From the NCBI RefSeq assembly GCF_009363275.1, contig NZ_CP045324.1, forward strand, positions 1,798,001 through 1,862,000: a stretch of 64,000 bases of DNA. Direction: 5' to 3'. The notes under the pieces were generated by a model. The model was given only the letters and a program-made list of their open reading frames with translations. It made no database searches and was not told the origin of the DNA. Shown here one piece after another: positions 1 through 8,650 of the stretch. Origin of the DNA: Marinobacter sp. THAF197a. GTDB lineage: Bacteria; Pseudomonadota; Gammaproteobacteria; Pseudomonadales; Oleiphilaceae. Numbering within the stretch: the stretch's first letter is position 1; each line of letters opens with the position of its first letter. A program made the translations under genes and the position numbers.

Positions 1-492
1 GGAGGCCGTGATCAGCGCCTTGGGCTTGGCATCCTCAATGCGCACCGCAAGTTCGTGGGCAGCAAACCCACCGAAAACCACTGAGTGGATGGCACCCAGG
101 CGGGCACAGGCCAGCATGGCAATGGCTGCCTGCGGAATCATTGGCATGTAGATAATGACCCGGTCACCCTTCTCGATCCCGCGAGCACGCAGGGCGCCGG
201 CAAACAGGGCTACTTCATCCCGTAATTCGTCATAGGTGAAGTGTTGCTGGCTGTTTGTCACCGGCGAATCGTAAATCAGGGCTGTCTGTTGACCGCGGCC
301 CGCCCGGATGTTGGCATCAAGCGCTACGTCGCTGGTATTCAGAAGGCCATCGGGGAACCACTGGCCGTGACCGTTATCGAGTGCCTGCCAGATGGTGTTC
401 GGGGTTTCGATCCAGTCAATGTTCTGGGCCTGCTCGCGCCAGAAGTCATCCCGTTGGTCGATAGACCGGCGGAACTCGGAGTGGTATGTCAT
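1..492 (-). CDS. prpE: Propionyl-CoA synthetase, N-terminal 164 residues (cut by window start)
   Basis: Acyl-CoA synthetase of the AMP-forming family; it would activate propionate (or acetate) to the CoA thioester. The visible part begins MTYHSEFRRSIDQRDDFW and continues through the N-terminal ACS domain to a FGGFAAHELAVRI stretch typical of this family. The opening FRRSI..RD.FW..QA..IDW pattern fits PrpE better than Acs. The ATG is preceded by GAGGTGG about 5 bases upstream. The gene continues beyond the window, so the catalytic lysine region is not seen. It lies 45 kb from the methylcitrate cycle operon in this window, which has no prpE of its own. An acetyl-CoA synthetase role cannot be excluded. 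Confidence 0.82.
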   Translation of the reverse strand, partial: MTYHSEFRRSIDQRDDFWREQAQNIDWIETPNTIWQALDNGHGQWFPDGLLNTSDVALDANIRAGRGQQTALIYDSPVTNSQQHFTYDELRDEVALFAGALRARGIEKGDRVIIYMPMIPQAAIAMLACARLGAIHSVVFGGFAAHELAVRIEDAKPKALITAS

Positions 493-603
493 GCTTTCCA
501 CCTCAGTTGTGCTGTTATTGTTCTGTGGCTGTTATGCACAACTGTAGGAGCTTTAGAAACAGGGGCTACTAGACCATAGGCGTAGTTGGCCGTTTTTATC
601 CGT

Positions 604-1983
604 TCAATCCCCGTTGGAATTGATCTCCGTCACCTTCGCCGTGACGCTGCCGTGGCCCAGCCGGGCGGTGATGGCGGCGCCTTCGCCAAGCTGGCTGGCG
701 TCACGAACAATCTGATTCTGCTCATCCCTCACAATCGCGTAACCGCGCCCCAGGGTGGCAAGCGGGCTGACAACGTGGAGTGCCTGGGCGTTGTATTGGT
801 AGCGTTCCTGTTGCTGCTTCAGGTAATGGCGGGTGGCCATCTCCAGGCGTTCATGGAGCCGGGTCACCTGGTCCCGGGCGGCGATCAGTGTCCGGCGTGG
901 GGATTGGGTGGCAAGGCGCTGGGTCAGGTGATCGGTTTTTACCCGGGTTTGGGTCAGTCGCTGGGCGATCGCCTTGTTCAGCCGTACGTCCAGCTCATCC
1001 ATGCGCTGCGCCTTTTCCTGCAATTCCCTGCGTGGGTCCCGCAGCCGTGCAGACAGGTGGCCAAGCTGGGTGTGCAGGCGCTGGGTTAGCCGGCGCGCCG
1101 CCTGGCTCAGCCTCAGTTCCTGCTCGTTCAGCCGGCGCAGCCAGTGGTTTTGGTCCGGGGAAACCTTCTCAGCGGCCGCTGAGGGGGTGGGGGCGCGAAG
1201 ATCGGCTACGAAATCCGCAATGGTGACATCCACTTCATGGCCCACTGCACTGACGGTGGGGATACTGCAGTTGGCAATGGCCCGGGCTACCGCTTCTTCA
1301 TTAAAGCACCACAGGTCTTCCAGTGAGCCGCCGCCGCGCCCGATGATCAGGACATCGGCCACGCCGTGTTGCTGGGCGCGCTGTATTGCGTTGACGATGT
1401 CGGCCGTGGCGGCCTGGCCCTGTACTGCTGTGGGGTAGAGGGTGACGGGGATGGCGGGGCAGCGCCGGGCCAGCACGGTCAATATGTCATGGATGGCGGC
1501 GCCCGTGGGCGAAGTCACAACACCAATGTGGCGCGGTGTGGCTGGAATGGCCTTTTTCCTTGCCGGGTCGAACAGGCCCTCCGATTGCAGTTTCAGCTTC
1601 AGGGCCTCAAAGGCCTGTTGCAGTTCACCCAGTCCTGCCGGTTCCAGGTGTTCGACAATGATCTGATAGTCGCCCCGGTTCTCGTAGAGTGTGACCTTTC
1701 CGCGGATGCGAATCTGGTCGCCTTCACGGGGCAGGGTGCGCAGGCGTTGATTGGCACCCCGGAACATGGCACAGCGCACCTGGCATTTCTGGTCTTTCAG
1801 GGAAAAGTACCAGTGGCCGGAGGAAGGTCTTGAAAATCCGGACAATTCGCCCTCCACCCACACCTGCATAAAGCTGGTTTCCAGCAGATGCCGTGCCTGG
1901 TGGTTGAGTTCGCTGACCGACAGGGCCCGGGGCCGGGAATCCGGATAAGGGGGTATCAAAGGGCGCGCTCCGTGATTATTCAT
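604..1983 (-). CDS. xseA: Exodeoxyribonuclease VII large subunit
   Basis: Large subunit of the single-strand DNA exonuclease VII, which works with small XseB subunits in mismatch repair and DNA clean-up. The 459-residue protein has the N-terminal OB-fold (LSVSELNHQARHLLE to about residue 115) followed by the catalytic domain with GRGGGSLEDLWCFNEE near residue 215 and HEVDVTIADFVADLRAPTPS after it. I chose the ATG at 1983; an in-frame TTG two codons upstream is possible. It is divergent from guaB, as in many gammaproteobacteria. Length is usual for the family. Confidence 0.95.
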   Translation of the reverse strand: MNNHGARPLIPPYPDSRPRALSVSELNHQARHLLETSFMQVWVEGELSGFSRPSSGHWYFSLKDQKCQVRCAMFRGANQRLRTLPREGDQIRIRGKVTLYENRGDYQIIVEHLEPAGLGELQQAFEALKLKLQSEGLFDPARKKAIPATPRHIGVVTSPTGAAIHDILTVLARRCPAIPVTLYPTAVQGQAATADIVNAIQRAQQHGVADVLIIGRGGGSLEDLWCFNEEAVARAIANCSIPTVSAVGHEVDVTIADFVADLRAPTPSAAAEKVSPDQNHWLRRLNEQELRLSQAARRLTQRLHTQLGHLSARLRDPRRELQEKAQRMDELDVRLNKAIAQRLTQTRVKTDHLTQRLATQSPRRTLIAARDQVTRLHERLEMATRHYLKQQQERYQYNAQALHVVSPLATLGRGYAIVRDEQNQIVRDASQLGEGAAITARLGHGSVTAKVTEINSNGD

Positions 1984-2058
1984 ACGCAATAGCCGAAAGA
2001 GAGGGGTAAAAATAACGGAAATTCAAAAAGATGCAACCAAACACCAAAAACCTCGCGG

Positions 2059-2087
2059 TTTACTGTCTGTTGGCACCACTTTATAAT
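2059..2087 (+). promoter_or_regulatory. Candidate sigma-70 promoter of guaB
   Basis: A perfect TATAAT at 2082-2087 is preceded at 17 bases by TTTACT (2059-2064), in the 190-bp divergent region between xseA and guaB. It lies about 87 bases before the guaB start. Seen by eye only; no transcript data. Confidence 0.55.
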
Positions 2088-2173
2088 AGATCGATTAAGG
2101 ATTTTGCCTTGCTGTGCCGCCGCGGGTACAGCATGGAATTTCCAAACTTAGCATGTTCAAAAGGCGGACCCAA

Positions 2174-3637
2174 ATGCTGCGTATTGCCGAAGAAGCCCTC
2201 ACGTTTGACGACGTTCTCCTCGTGCCCGGATATTCCGAAGTTCTGCCTCATCAGGTGGAGCTGAAGACTCAATTGACCAAAGGCATCACCCTGAATATTC
2301 CGCTGGTGTCATCGGCCATGGATACGGTCACTGAAGCCGAGCTGGCCATCGCCATGGCTCAGGAAGGCGGCATCGGCATCATGCACAAGAACATGTCAGT
2401 GGAACAGCAGGCGGCTGCCGTACGCAAGGTCAAGAAATACGAGAGCGGCGTTGTTAAAGATCCGATTACCGTAACGCCTGAAACCACCGTCCGTGAGCTG
2501 GTCGATATCACCATGGCCAACAGCATCTCCGGGCTGCCGGTTGTGGATGGCCACGATCTGGTTGGTATCGTCACTGGCCGCGATATTCGCTTTGAAAGCC
2601 GGATGGACACGCTGGTGCGTGACATCATGACGCCGAAGGAAAAACTGGTCACCGTCAAAGAAGGCGCGAGCCTGGAAGAGATCAAAGAGCTGCTGCACCG
2701 TCACCGCATCGAGAAAGTCCTGGTGGTGAACGACGACTTTGAACTGCGGGGCCTGGTCACCGTCAAGGATATCCAGAAAGCCAAAGACTACCCGCTGGCA
2801 TGCAAAGACGAGCAGGGCCGTCTGCGCGTGGGTGCAGCGGTGAGCACCGGTGGTGATACCGATGCCCGGATTGCAGCGCTTGCCGAAGCGGGCGTGGATG
2901 TGATTGTGGTGGATACCGCCCATGGCCATTCCAAGGGTGTGATTGACCGGGTTCGCTGGGTAAAGCAGAACTACCCTGATGTTCAGGTGATTGGCGGTAA
3001 CATTGCCACCTCGGGTGCAGCGATTGCCCTGGCGGATGCCGGCGCGGATGCGGTCAAGGTGGGCATCGGTCCTGGCTCCATCTGTACCACCCGTATTGTC
3101 GCCGGCATTGGTGTGCCGCAGATTTCGGCGGTGTCCAATGTGGCAGCGGCGCTGAAAGAGCGCGGCGTCCCCGTGATTGCCGATGGTGGTATCCGGTTCT
3201 CCGGTGATATCGCAAAAGCCATCGCAGCGGGCGCCCACAGCGTCATGATCGGTAGCCTGCTGGCGGGTACTGACGAAGCCCCGGGTGAAGTGGAATTGTT
3301 CCAGGGTCGGAGCTACAAGGCATACCGTGGCATGGGATCTATCGGTGCCATGGGGCAGGGTTCCAGCGACCGCTATTTCCAGGACGCCAGCAAAGGCATT
3401 GAAAAACTGGTGCCGGAAGGCATTGAAGGCCGTGTGGCCTGCAAAGGCCCCATGCGCAACATCGTGCACCAGCTGGTGGGCGGTTTGCGTGCATCCATGG
3501 GTTACACAGGCAGTGCAACCATGGATGAGATGCGTACCAAGCCGGAATTCGTGCGCATTACCAACGCCGGGATGCGTGAGAGCCACGTTCATGACGTGAC
3601 CATCACCAAAGAAGCTCCCAACTACCGAATCGGCTAA
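2174..3637 (+). CDS. guaB: Inosine-5'-monophosphate dehydrogenase
   Basis: Oxidises IMP to XMP with NAD+, the first step of GMP synthesis. The start is taken at MLRIAEEALTFDDVLLVPGY, the normal IMPDH N-terminus, giving 487 residues; the frame is open further upstream but that part does not match the family. Two CBS domains occupy roughly residues 93-205. The catalytic cysteine is Cys304 in GPGSICTTRIV, and the flap has GMGSIGAMGQGSSDRY. A rho-independent terminator separates it from guaA, so guaA may be expressed by read-through or from its own promoter. Confidence 0.98.
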   Translation: MLRIAEEALTFDDVLLVPGYSEVLPHQVELKTQLTKGITLNIPLVSSAMDTVTEAELAIAMAQEGGIGIMHKNMSVEQQAAAVRKVKKYESGVVKDPITVTPETTVRELVDITMANSISGLPVVDGHDLVGIVTGRDIRFESRMDTLVRDIMTPKEKLVTVKEGASLEEIKELLHRHRIEKVLVVNDDFELRGLVTVKDIQKAKDYPLACKDEQGRLRVGAAVSTGGDTDARIAALAEAGVDVIVVDTAHGHSKGVIDRVRWVKQNYPDVQVIGGNIATSGAAIALADAGADAVKVGIGPGSICTTRIVAGIGVPQISAVSNVAAALKERGVPVIADGGIRFSGDIAKAIAAGAHSVMIGSLLAGTDEAPGEVELFQGRSYKAYRGMGSIGAMGQGSSDRYFQDASKGIEKLVPEGIEGRVACKGPMRNIVHQLVGGLRASMGYTGSATMDEMRTKPEFVRITNAGMRESHVHDVTITKEAPNYRIG

Positions 3638-3653
3638 GAACTGTCTGATTTGA

Positions 3654-3686
3654 CGCGGCCCGGTTTCCGGGCCGCGCTGTTTTTTT
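3654..3686 (+). terminator. Rho-independent terminator between guaB and guaA
   Basis: CGCGGCCCGG, a TTT loop and CCGGGCCGCG form a very stable GC hairpin, followed after GCTG by a run of T residues. It ends 16 bases before the guaA ATG, so it is an intra-operon attenuator-like structure. Confidence 0.85.
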
Positions 3687-3702
3687 AAAGCCCGAGGACT
3701 CC

Positions 3703-5280
3703 ATGGCTCAGAACATTCACGACCACCGTATCCTGATTCTTGATTTCGGTTCCCAGTACACCCAGCTGATCGCCCGCCGTGTGCGTGAAATTGGCGTGTA
3801 CTGTGAAATCAAGGCCTTTGACGTAACAGACGAAGAACTCAACGAGTTCAATCCCAAAGGCATCATCCTGGCGGGTGGTCCGGAATCGGTAACCCAACTG
3901 GGTGGTCCCCGTGCACCGGAAGGGCTGTTCGACAAAGGCATTCCGATTCTGGGCATCTGCTATGGCATGCAGACCATGGCGGAGCAACTGGGCGGCCGTG
4001 TTGCCAGCTCTGAGAAGCGCGAATTCGGCTACGCCCAGGTGAAAGTTCGGGCCAAGGGCCCTCTGCTGCAGGACATTACCGACCACCTGACACCTGCGGG
4101 TGAGTCCCTGCTCGACGTCTGGATGAGCCACGGTGACAAAGTGGTTGCCATGCCGGAAGGCTTTGAGCTTTTAGCCTCTACCGAGAGCGCGCCGATTGCC
4201 GCCATGCAGGACCTCAGCCGTAACCTGTACGGTGTCCAGTTCCATCCGGAAGTGACCCACACTCTCCAGGGTAAGCGGATTCTCGAGCACTTTGTCCTGA
4301 ATATCAGTGGCTGTGAGGCCCTGTGGACGCCGGCCAAGATTGTTGATGACGCGGTTCGCCAGATTCGTGAACAGGTAGGTTCCGAAAAGGTTCTGCTGGG
4401 GCTGTCCGGCGGTGTGGATTCCTCGGTAACTGCTGCGCTGTTGCACAAGGCCATCGGGGATCAGCTGACCTGCGTGTTTGTGGATAACGGCCTGCTGCGC
4501 CTGCACGAAGGCGATCAGGTGATGGACATGTTCGCCAGCAACATGGGTGTGAAAGTCATCCGTGCGGATTCCGAAGACCTGTTCCTGTCAAAGCTCAAGG
4601 GCGTTAACGACCCTGAGCAGAAGCGCAAGATCATCGGCAACACCTTTATTGATGTGTTTGATGCCGAGGCCGCCAAGATCCAAGACGTGAACTGGCTGGC
4701 CCAGGGCACCATCTACCCGGATGTGATCGAATCTGCCGCTTCCAAAACCGGTAAAGCCCATGTCATCAAATCCCACCATAATGTGGGTGGCCTGCCGGAA
4801 ACCATGAAAATGAAACTGGTTGAGCCGCTGCGGGAGCTGTTCAAAGACGAAGTTCGCAAGATTGGACTTGAGCTCGGTTTGCCTTACGACATGGTTTACC
4901 GCCACCCGTTCCCGGGGCCGGGCCTGGGTGTCCGTATCCTTGGCGAAGTTAAGAAAGAGTACGCGGAAATTCTGCGCCGCGCCGATGCGATCTTCCTGGA
5001 AGAGCTGCACCGTGCGGATCTGTACCACAAGACCAGCCAGGCCTTCGCGGTGTTCCTGCCGGTGAAATCCGTGGGTGTGGTAGGCGATGCCCGCCGGTAC
5101 GAATACGTGATTGCAATTCGGGCAGTGGAAACCATCGACTTTATGACTGCACGTTGGGCGCGCCTACCGTATGATCTGCTGGAAACCGTATCCAACCGGA
5201 TTATTAACGAGATTTCTGGCGTTTCCCGTGTGACCTACGACATCTCTTCCAAGCCACCCGCGACGATTGAGTGGGAGTAA
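3703..5280 (+). CDS. guaA: GMP synthase (glutamine-hydrolysing)
   Basis: Converts XMP to GMP with ATP and glutamine. The 525 residues hold a class I glutamine amidotransferase domain with nucleophile Cys86 in LGICYGMQ and the triad His/Glu in QFHPEVTH, then an ATP-pyrophosphatase domain with the P-loop GLSGGVDSS near residue 233, and the C-terminal dimerisation domain ending SKPPATIEWE, the conserved GMP synthase tail. It follows guaB as in the classical guaBA operon. Confidence 0.98.
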   Translation: MAQNIHDHRILILDFGSQYTQLIARRVREIGVYCEIKAFDVTDEELNEFNPKGIILAGGPESVTQLGGPRAPEGLFDKGIPILGICYGMQTMAEQLGGRVASSEKREFGYAQVKVRAKGPLLQDITDHLTPAGESLLDVWMSHGDKVVAMPEGFELLASTESAPIAAMQDLSRNLYGVQFHPEVTHTLQGKRILEHFVLNISGCEALWTPAKIVDDAVRQIREQVGSEKVLLGLSGGVDSSVTAALLHKAIGDQLTCVFVDNGLLRLHEGDQVMDMFASNMGVKVIRADSEDLFLSKLKGVNDPEQKRKIIGNTFIDVFDAEAAKIQDVNWLAQGTIYPDVIESAASKTGKAHVIKSHHNVGGLPETMKMKLVEPLRELFKDEVRKIGLELGLPYDMVYRHPFPGPGLGVRILGEVKKEYAEILRRADAIFLEELHRADLYHKTSQAFAVFLPVKSVGVVGDARRYEYVIAIRAVETIDFMTARWARLPYDLLETVSNRIINEISGVSRVTYDISSKPPATIEWE

Positions 5281-5303
5281 GTCGAGGCAGGGGATAAGGG
5301 ATA

Positions 5304-5816
5304 GTGAACGACACTCCGGAAGATCGGCGCTGGATGGCCAGGGCACTGGAACTCGCCGCCCAGGCCGGGGCAGCCGGTGAAGTGCCGGTTGGCGCCATTG
5401 TTGTTCTGGATGGCAGGGAGATTGGGGCGGGCTTCAATGCCCCGATTTCCCACTGCGACCCGACCGCTCATGCGGAAATCAGAGCCCTGCGGGATGCTGC
5501 GGCTCGGGTGGGGAACTACCGGTTGGCGGGTGCTACGCTGTATGTAACCCTGGAGCCCTGCACCATGTGTGTGGGCGCTATTGTCCATGGTCGTATCAGC
5601 CGGTTAGTGTATGGTGCCGCTGAGCCCAAGGCGGGCGCCGTTGAATCGGCCCGAAGAACCCTTGAAGAGCCGCACCTGAACTGGCGGGTAGAGGTTTGTG
5701 GGGGCGTGATGGCCGAACCGTGTGGTCAGGTGATCTCCGAATTTTTCAGCCGGCGCCGTCGGGAAATCCGGCAGCGCCGCCAACAACACTCAGGGAAGGG
5801 AAGCACAGACTCATGA
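5304..5816 (+). CDS. tadA: tRNA-specific adenosine deaminase
   Basis: Deaminates A34 to inosine in tRNA-Arg(ACG). The 170-residue protein uses a GTG start with GGGATA just upstream. The zinc/catalytic motif HAE is in PTAHAEIRAL near residue 56 and the two cysteine ligands are in EPCTMC near residues 86-89, the standard TadA arrangement. A basic tail follows FFSRRRREIRQRR. Its stop codon overlaps the galE ATG (ATGA), so the two are translationally coupled. Confidence 0.95.
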   Translation: MNDTPEDRRWMARALELAAQAGAAGEVPVGAIVVLDGREIGAGFNAPISHCDPTAHAEIRALRDAAARVGNYRLAGATLYVTLEPCTMCVGAIVHGRISRLVYGAAEPKAGAVESARRTLEEPHLNWRVEVCGGVMAEPCGQVISEFFSRRRREIRQRRQQHSGKGSTDS

Positions 5817-6802
5817 AAGTTCTTGTTACCGGCGGTGCCGGATATATCGGCAGCCACGTTGTGCGTCAGTTGGCAGCAGCGGGCCACGACATTGTGGTGT
5901 TCGATAACCTCTCTACCGGCTATCGCTGGGCGGTAACCGCCGGAGAGCTGGTGGAAGCCGACCTGGCGGATGAAGACGCGATAGAAGCCGTATTTTCCGC
6001 CCATAAATTCGAAGCGGTCCTGCACTTTGCGGCGAACATCGTGGTGCCGGAGTCTGTCGCCAATCCCCTCAAGTACTACAGCAATAACACCCGTAACACT
6101 CTGAATCTGCTGAAAGCGGTTGAGCGCCACCAGGTGCCGTACATGGTGTTTTCTTCCACCGCGGCGGTCTACGGCATGCCAGATGAAACGGTGCTGACAG
6201 AAGACCTGCCGCTGGCACCCATCAATCCCTACGGCGCCTCCAAGATGATGAGCGAGCGGATGATGATGGACCTGGCGGCGGCCAGTAACCTTAACTACGT
6301 TATCCTGCGCTACTTCAATGTGGCCGGCGCCAATCCCGAGGGCTTGCTGGGGCAGGCGACACCGGAGGCGACGCATCTGATCAAGGTGGCCTGCGAATGT
6401 GTGACCGGTCAGCGCGACGGTATGAGTGTATTCGGCACTGACTACGAAACCCGCGATGGCACGTGCATCCGCGATTACATCCATGTGGAAGATCTGGCAA
6501 AGGCCCATGTGATGGCGTTGGATTACATGGCCGGGGGTGGCGAGTCTCAGGTGCTCAACTGTGGTTACGGCCGCGGTTTTACCGTGCGAGAAGTCATTGA
6601 TGTGGTCAAGGCGGAATCCGGTGTCGATTTTCCGGTGACGGAAACCGGCCGCCGTGCCGGCGACCCGGCGGCACTAATGGCCGACAACACGCGAATCAAG
6701 AATGTTCTGGGCTGGCAGCCGGATTACGATGACCTCAATACCATCGTGCGTACCGCTCTGGCCTGGGAAGCGGTCTGGCAGAAGAAAAAAGCTTCTCGAT
6801 AA
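5813..6802 (+). CDS. galE: UDP-glucose 4-epimerase
   Basis: Interconverts UDP-glucose and UDP-galactose. The Rossmann NAD motif GGAGYIGSHV is at residues 7-16 and the YGASK catalytic tyrosine/lysine motif is near residue 140. The ATG at 5813, overlapping the tadA stop, gives the canonical MKVLVTGGAGYIG start and 329 residues, the usual length. Followed at 64 bases by ugd, so this pair supplies UDP-Gal and UDP-GlcA, probably for the exopolysaccharide operon near the end of the window. Confidence 0.95.
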   Translation: MKVLVTGGAGYIGSHVVRQLAAAGHDIVVFDNLSTGYRWAVTAGELVEADLADEDAIEAVFSAHKFEAVLHFAANIVVPESVANPLKYYSNNTRNTLNLLKAVERHQVPYMVFSSTAAVYGMPDETVLTEDLPLAPINPYGASKMMSERMMMDLAAASNLNYVILRYFNVAGANPEGLLGQATPEATHLIKVACECVTGQRDGMSVFGTDYETRDGTCIRDYIHVEDLAKAHVMALDYMAGGGESQVLNCGYGRGFTVREVIDVVKAESGVDFPVTETGRRAGDPAALMADNTRIKNVLGWQPDYDDLNTIVRTALAWEAVWQKKKASR

Positions 6803-6814
6803 CACTCTCAAACA

Positions 6815-6883
6815 ACGATTTTCAGGAACTTTTAAATGAAGATTACGATTTTCAGGAACTTTTAAATGAAGATTACGATTTTC
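6815..6883 (+). repeat. 30-bp tandem duplication over the ugd ribosome binding site and start codon
   Basis: The unit ACGATTTTCAGGAACTTTTA plus AATGAAGATT occurs at 6815-6844 and again at 6845-6874, followed by nine more matching bases (6875-6883). Each copy carries the AGGAAC ribosome binding site and an ATG, so the gene has two identical initiation regions 30 bases apart. Confidence 0.95.
6836..6865 (+). other. Nine-codon leader reading frame created by the duplication
   Basis: Initiation at the first copy reads MKITIFRNF and stops at TAA 6863-6865, immediately next to the true ugd ATG at 6866 and in the same frame. It could act as a translational leader permitting reinitiation, or be a harmless by-product of the duplication. 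Confidence 0.5.
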
Positions 6884-8212
6884 GGAACCGGATACGTGGG
6901 CCTGGTAACAGGTGCCTGTCTTGCGGATGTTGGTCACGATGTGCTTTGTATGGATGTGGATCAGGGCAAGATCGAGAAACTGAAGAACGGCAAGATTCCG
7001 ATTTACGAGCCAGGCCTCGATAGCATCGTTAAACACACCGTGGAAGCCGGCCGCCTGTCGTTCACCACCGACACCGCACAGGCTGTCAAACATGGCACCC
7101 TGCAGTTTATTGCCGTGGGCACACCGCCGGACGAAGACGGCTCTGCCGATCTGCAATACGTGCTCGCGGTGGCCAAATCCATCGGTCAGTACATGGACGA
7201 CTATAAAGTGGTTGTCGACAAATCCACTGTGCCGGTAGGTACCGGTGACAAGGTAAAGGCAGCGGTGCGTGCACAGCTCGACAAGCGCGGCCTGGAGCTG
7301 GATTTCGACGTGGTTTCCAACCCGGAATTCCTGAAAGAAGGCGCTGCCATCAACGACTTCATGAAGCCGGACCGCATTGTGGTGGGTACTGACAGCGAAC
7401 AGGCGGCCGAGCTGTTGCGAGAGGTTTACTACCCGTTCAACCGCAACCACGACCGGATGATTTTCATGGATATCCGCTCGGCGGAACTCACCAAATACGC
7501 TGCTAACTCCATGCTGGCCACCAAGATCAGCTTCATGAACGAAATGTCCAACCTGGCCGAACGCCTGGGTGCCGACATCGAAGCGGTACGCCGGGGCATT
7601 GGTTCCGACCCCCGCATTGGCTACCACTTCATCTACCCTGGCTGCGGCTACGGTGGCTCCTGTTTCCCGAAAGACGTTCAGGCCCTGGCCCGGACCGCCG
7701 GTGATTGCGATTACGAGGCCAAGTTGCTGAATGCAGTAGAAGCCGTTAACTACGCTCAGAAACACGTGCTGTTCGACAAGATCAGCCACTTCTTCCAGGG
7801 TGATCTGAAAGGCAAGGTGGTTGCGGTCTGGGGCCTGGCCTTCAAGCCGAACACCGACGACATGCGTGAAGCCTCCTCGCGGACGCTGATGGAAAATCTC
7901 TGGAAAGCTGGCGCCACCGTGCAGGCCTTTGACCCGGAAGCCATGGAAGAAACCCAGCGCATCTACGGTGACCACGAAGGCCTGACCCTGTGTGGCACCA
8001 AAGAGCAGGCCCTCAAAGGTGCCGATGTGCTGGCCATCTGTACCGAGTGGAAGGAATTCCGTTCGCCCGACTTCGACCTGATTGCCGGCGCCTTGAAGCA
8101 GCCAGCGGTGTTCGATGGTCGAAACCTGTACGAACCGGAAATGCTCGAGCGCCATGGTCTGGTTTACTACGCCATTGGCCGCGGCCGTAACCAGTTTCAT
8201 TCTGCTGGTTGA
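6866..8212 (+). CDS. ugd: UDP-glucose 6-dehydrogenase
   Basis: Oxidises UDP-glucose to UDP-glucuronate with two NAD+. The NAD-binding motif GTGYVG is at residues 7-12, the catalytic cysteine is Cys266 in GGSCFPKD, and the C-terminal UDP-binding domain has WGLAFKPNTDDMREA. 448 residues is normal. The start is the second of two duplicated ATGs (6866); the first leads to a stop after nine codons. With the UDP-glucuronate epimerase at 27949 and galU at 42889 it forms a dispersed UDP-Glc to UDP-GlcA to UDP-GalA route. Confidence 0.96.
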   Translation: MKITIFGTGYVGLVTGACLADVGHDVLCMDVDQGKIEKLKNGKIPIYEPGLDSIVKHTVEAGRLSFTTDTAQAVKHGTLQFIAVGTPPDEDGSADLQYVLAVAKSIGQYMDDYKVVVDKSTVPVGTGDKVKAAVRAQLDKRGLELDFDVVSNPEFLKEGAAINDFMKPDRIVVGTDSEQAAELLREVYYPFNRNHDRMIFMDIRSAELTKYAANSMLATKISFMNEMSNLAERLGADIEAVRRGIGSDPRIGYHFIYPGCGYGGSCFPKDVQALARTAGDCDYEAKLLNAVEAVNYAQKHVLFDKISHFFQGDLKGKVVAVWGLAFKPNTDDMREASSRTLMENLWKAGATVQAFDPEAMEETQRIYGDHEGLTLCGTKEQALKGADVLAICTEWKEFRSPDFDLIAGALKQPAVFDGRNLYEPEMLERHGLVYYAIGRGRNQFHSAG

Positions 8213-8227
8213 TCGAGAGGGCTGGTG

Positions 8228-8638
8228 ATGTTTCAGCTACACGAAAGGCTCGCGGCAGATACCCACCACCTGGGTTACAGCCGCCTGTGTGAAATCCTGT
8301 TGATGAACGACAGCACCTGGCCCTGGATCATCCTGGTGCCGGCGGTGCCGGACATCCGGGAAATCTACCAGCTGAACCATAAGCAACAGGTGCGGTTGCT
8401 GGAGGAGTCCTCTACGCTTGGCCAGGGCATGATGGAGCTTTTCGGTGGCGACAAGATGAATGTGGCGGCGCTGGGTAACATGGTGCCGCAGCTTCATTTG
8501 CACCACATCGTACGCTTTGAAGGTGACCCCGCGTGGCCCGGTCCTGTGTGGGGTAAGCAGCCTCCTGTGCCGTACACAGGGGAGGAGCTGGAAGAGATTC
8601 GTGCCAGGTTAAAGCCCCTGCTGCAATCCCTGGCCTGA
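8228..8638 (+). CDS. HIT-family nucleotide hydrolase/transferase
   Basis: A 136-residue histidine-triad protein. The HIT signature appears as QLHLHHIVRF near the C-terminus; the first histidine of the triad is Gln, as I recall for a bacterial subfamily. FEGDPAWPGPVWG follows, also usual for that group. The start is GTG-ATG (8225 or 8228); I used the ATG. It is 15 bases after ugd and probably co-transcribed. Substrate unknown; family members hydrolyse nucleoside phosphoramidates or dinucleotides. Confidence 0.82.
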   Translation: MFQLHERLAADTHHLGYSRLCEILLMNDSTWPWIILVPAVPDIREIYQLNHKQQVRLLEESSTLGQGMMELFGGDKMNVAALGNMVPQLHLHHIVRFEGDPAWPGPVWGKQPPVPYTGEELEEIRARLKPLLQSLA

Positions 8639-8650
8639 ATCGGGCTCCGG

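Noticed and set aside
2031..2264. Small frames over the guaB promoter and 5' end
   Set aside because: They overlap the promoter and the certain guaB start in another frame.
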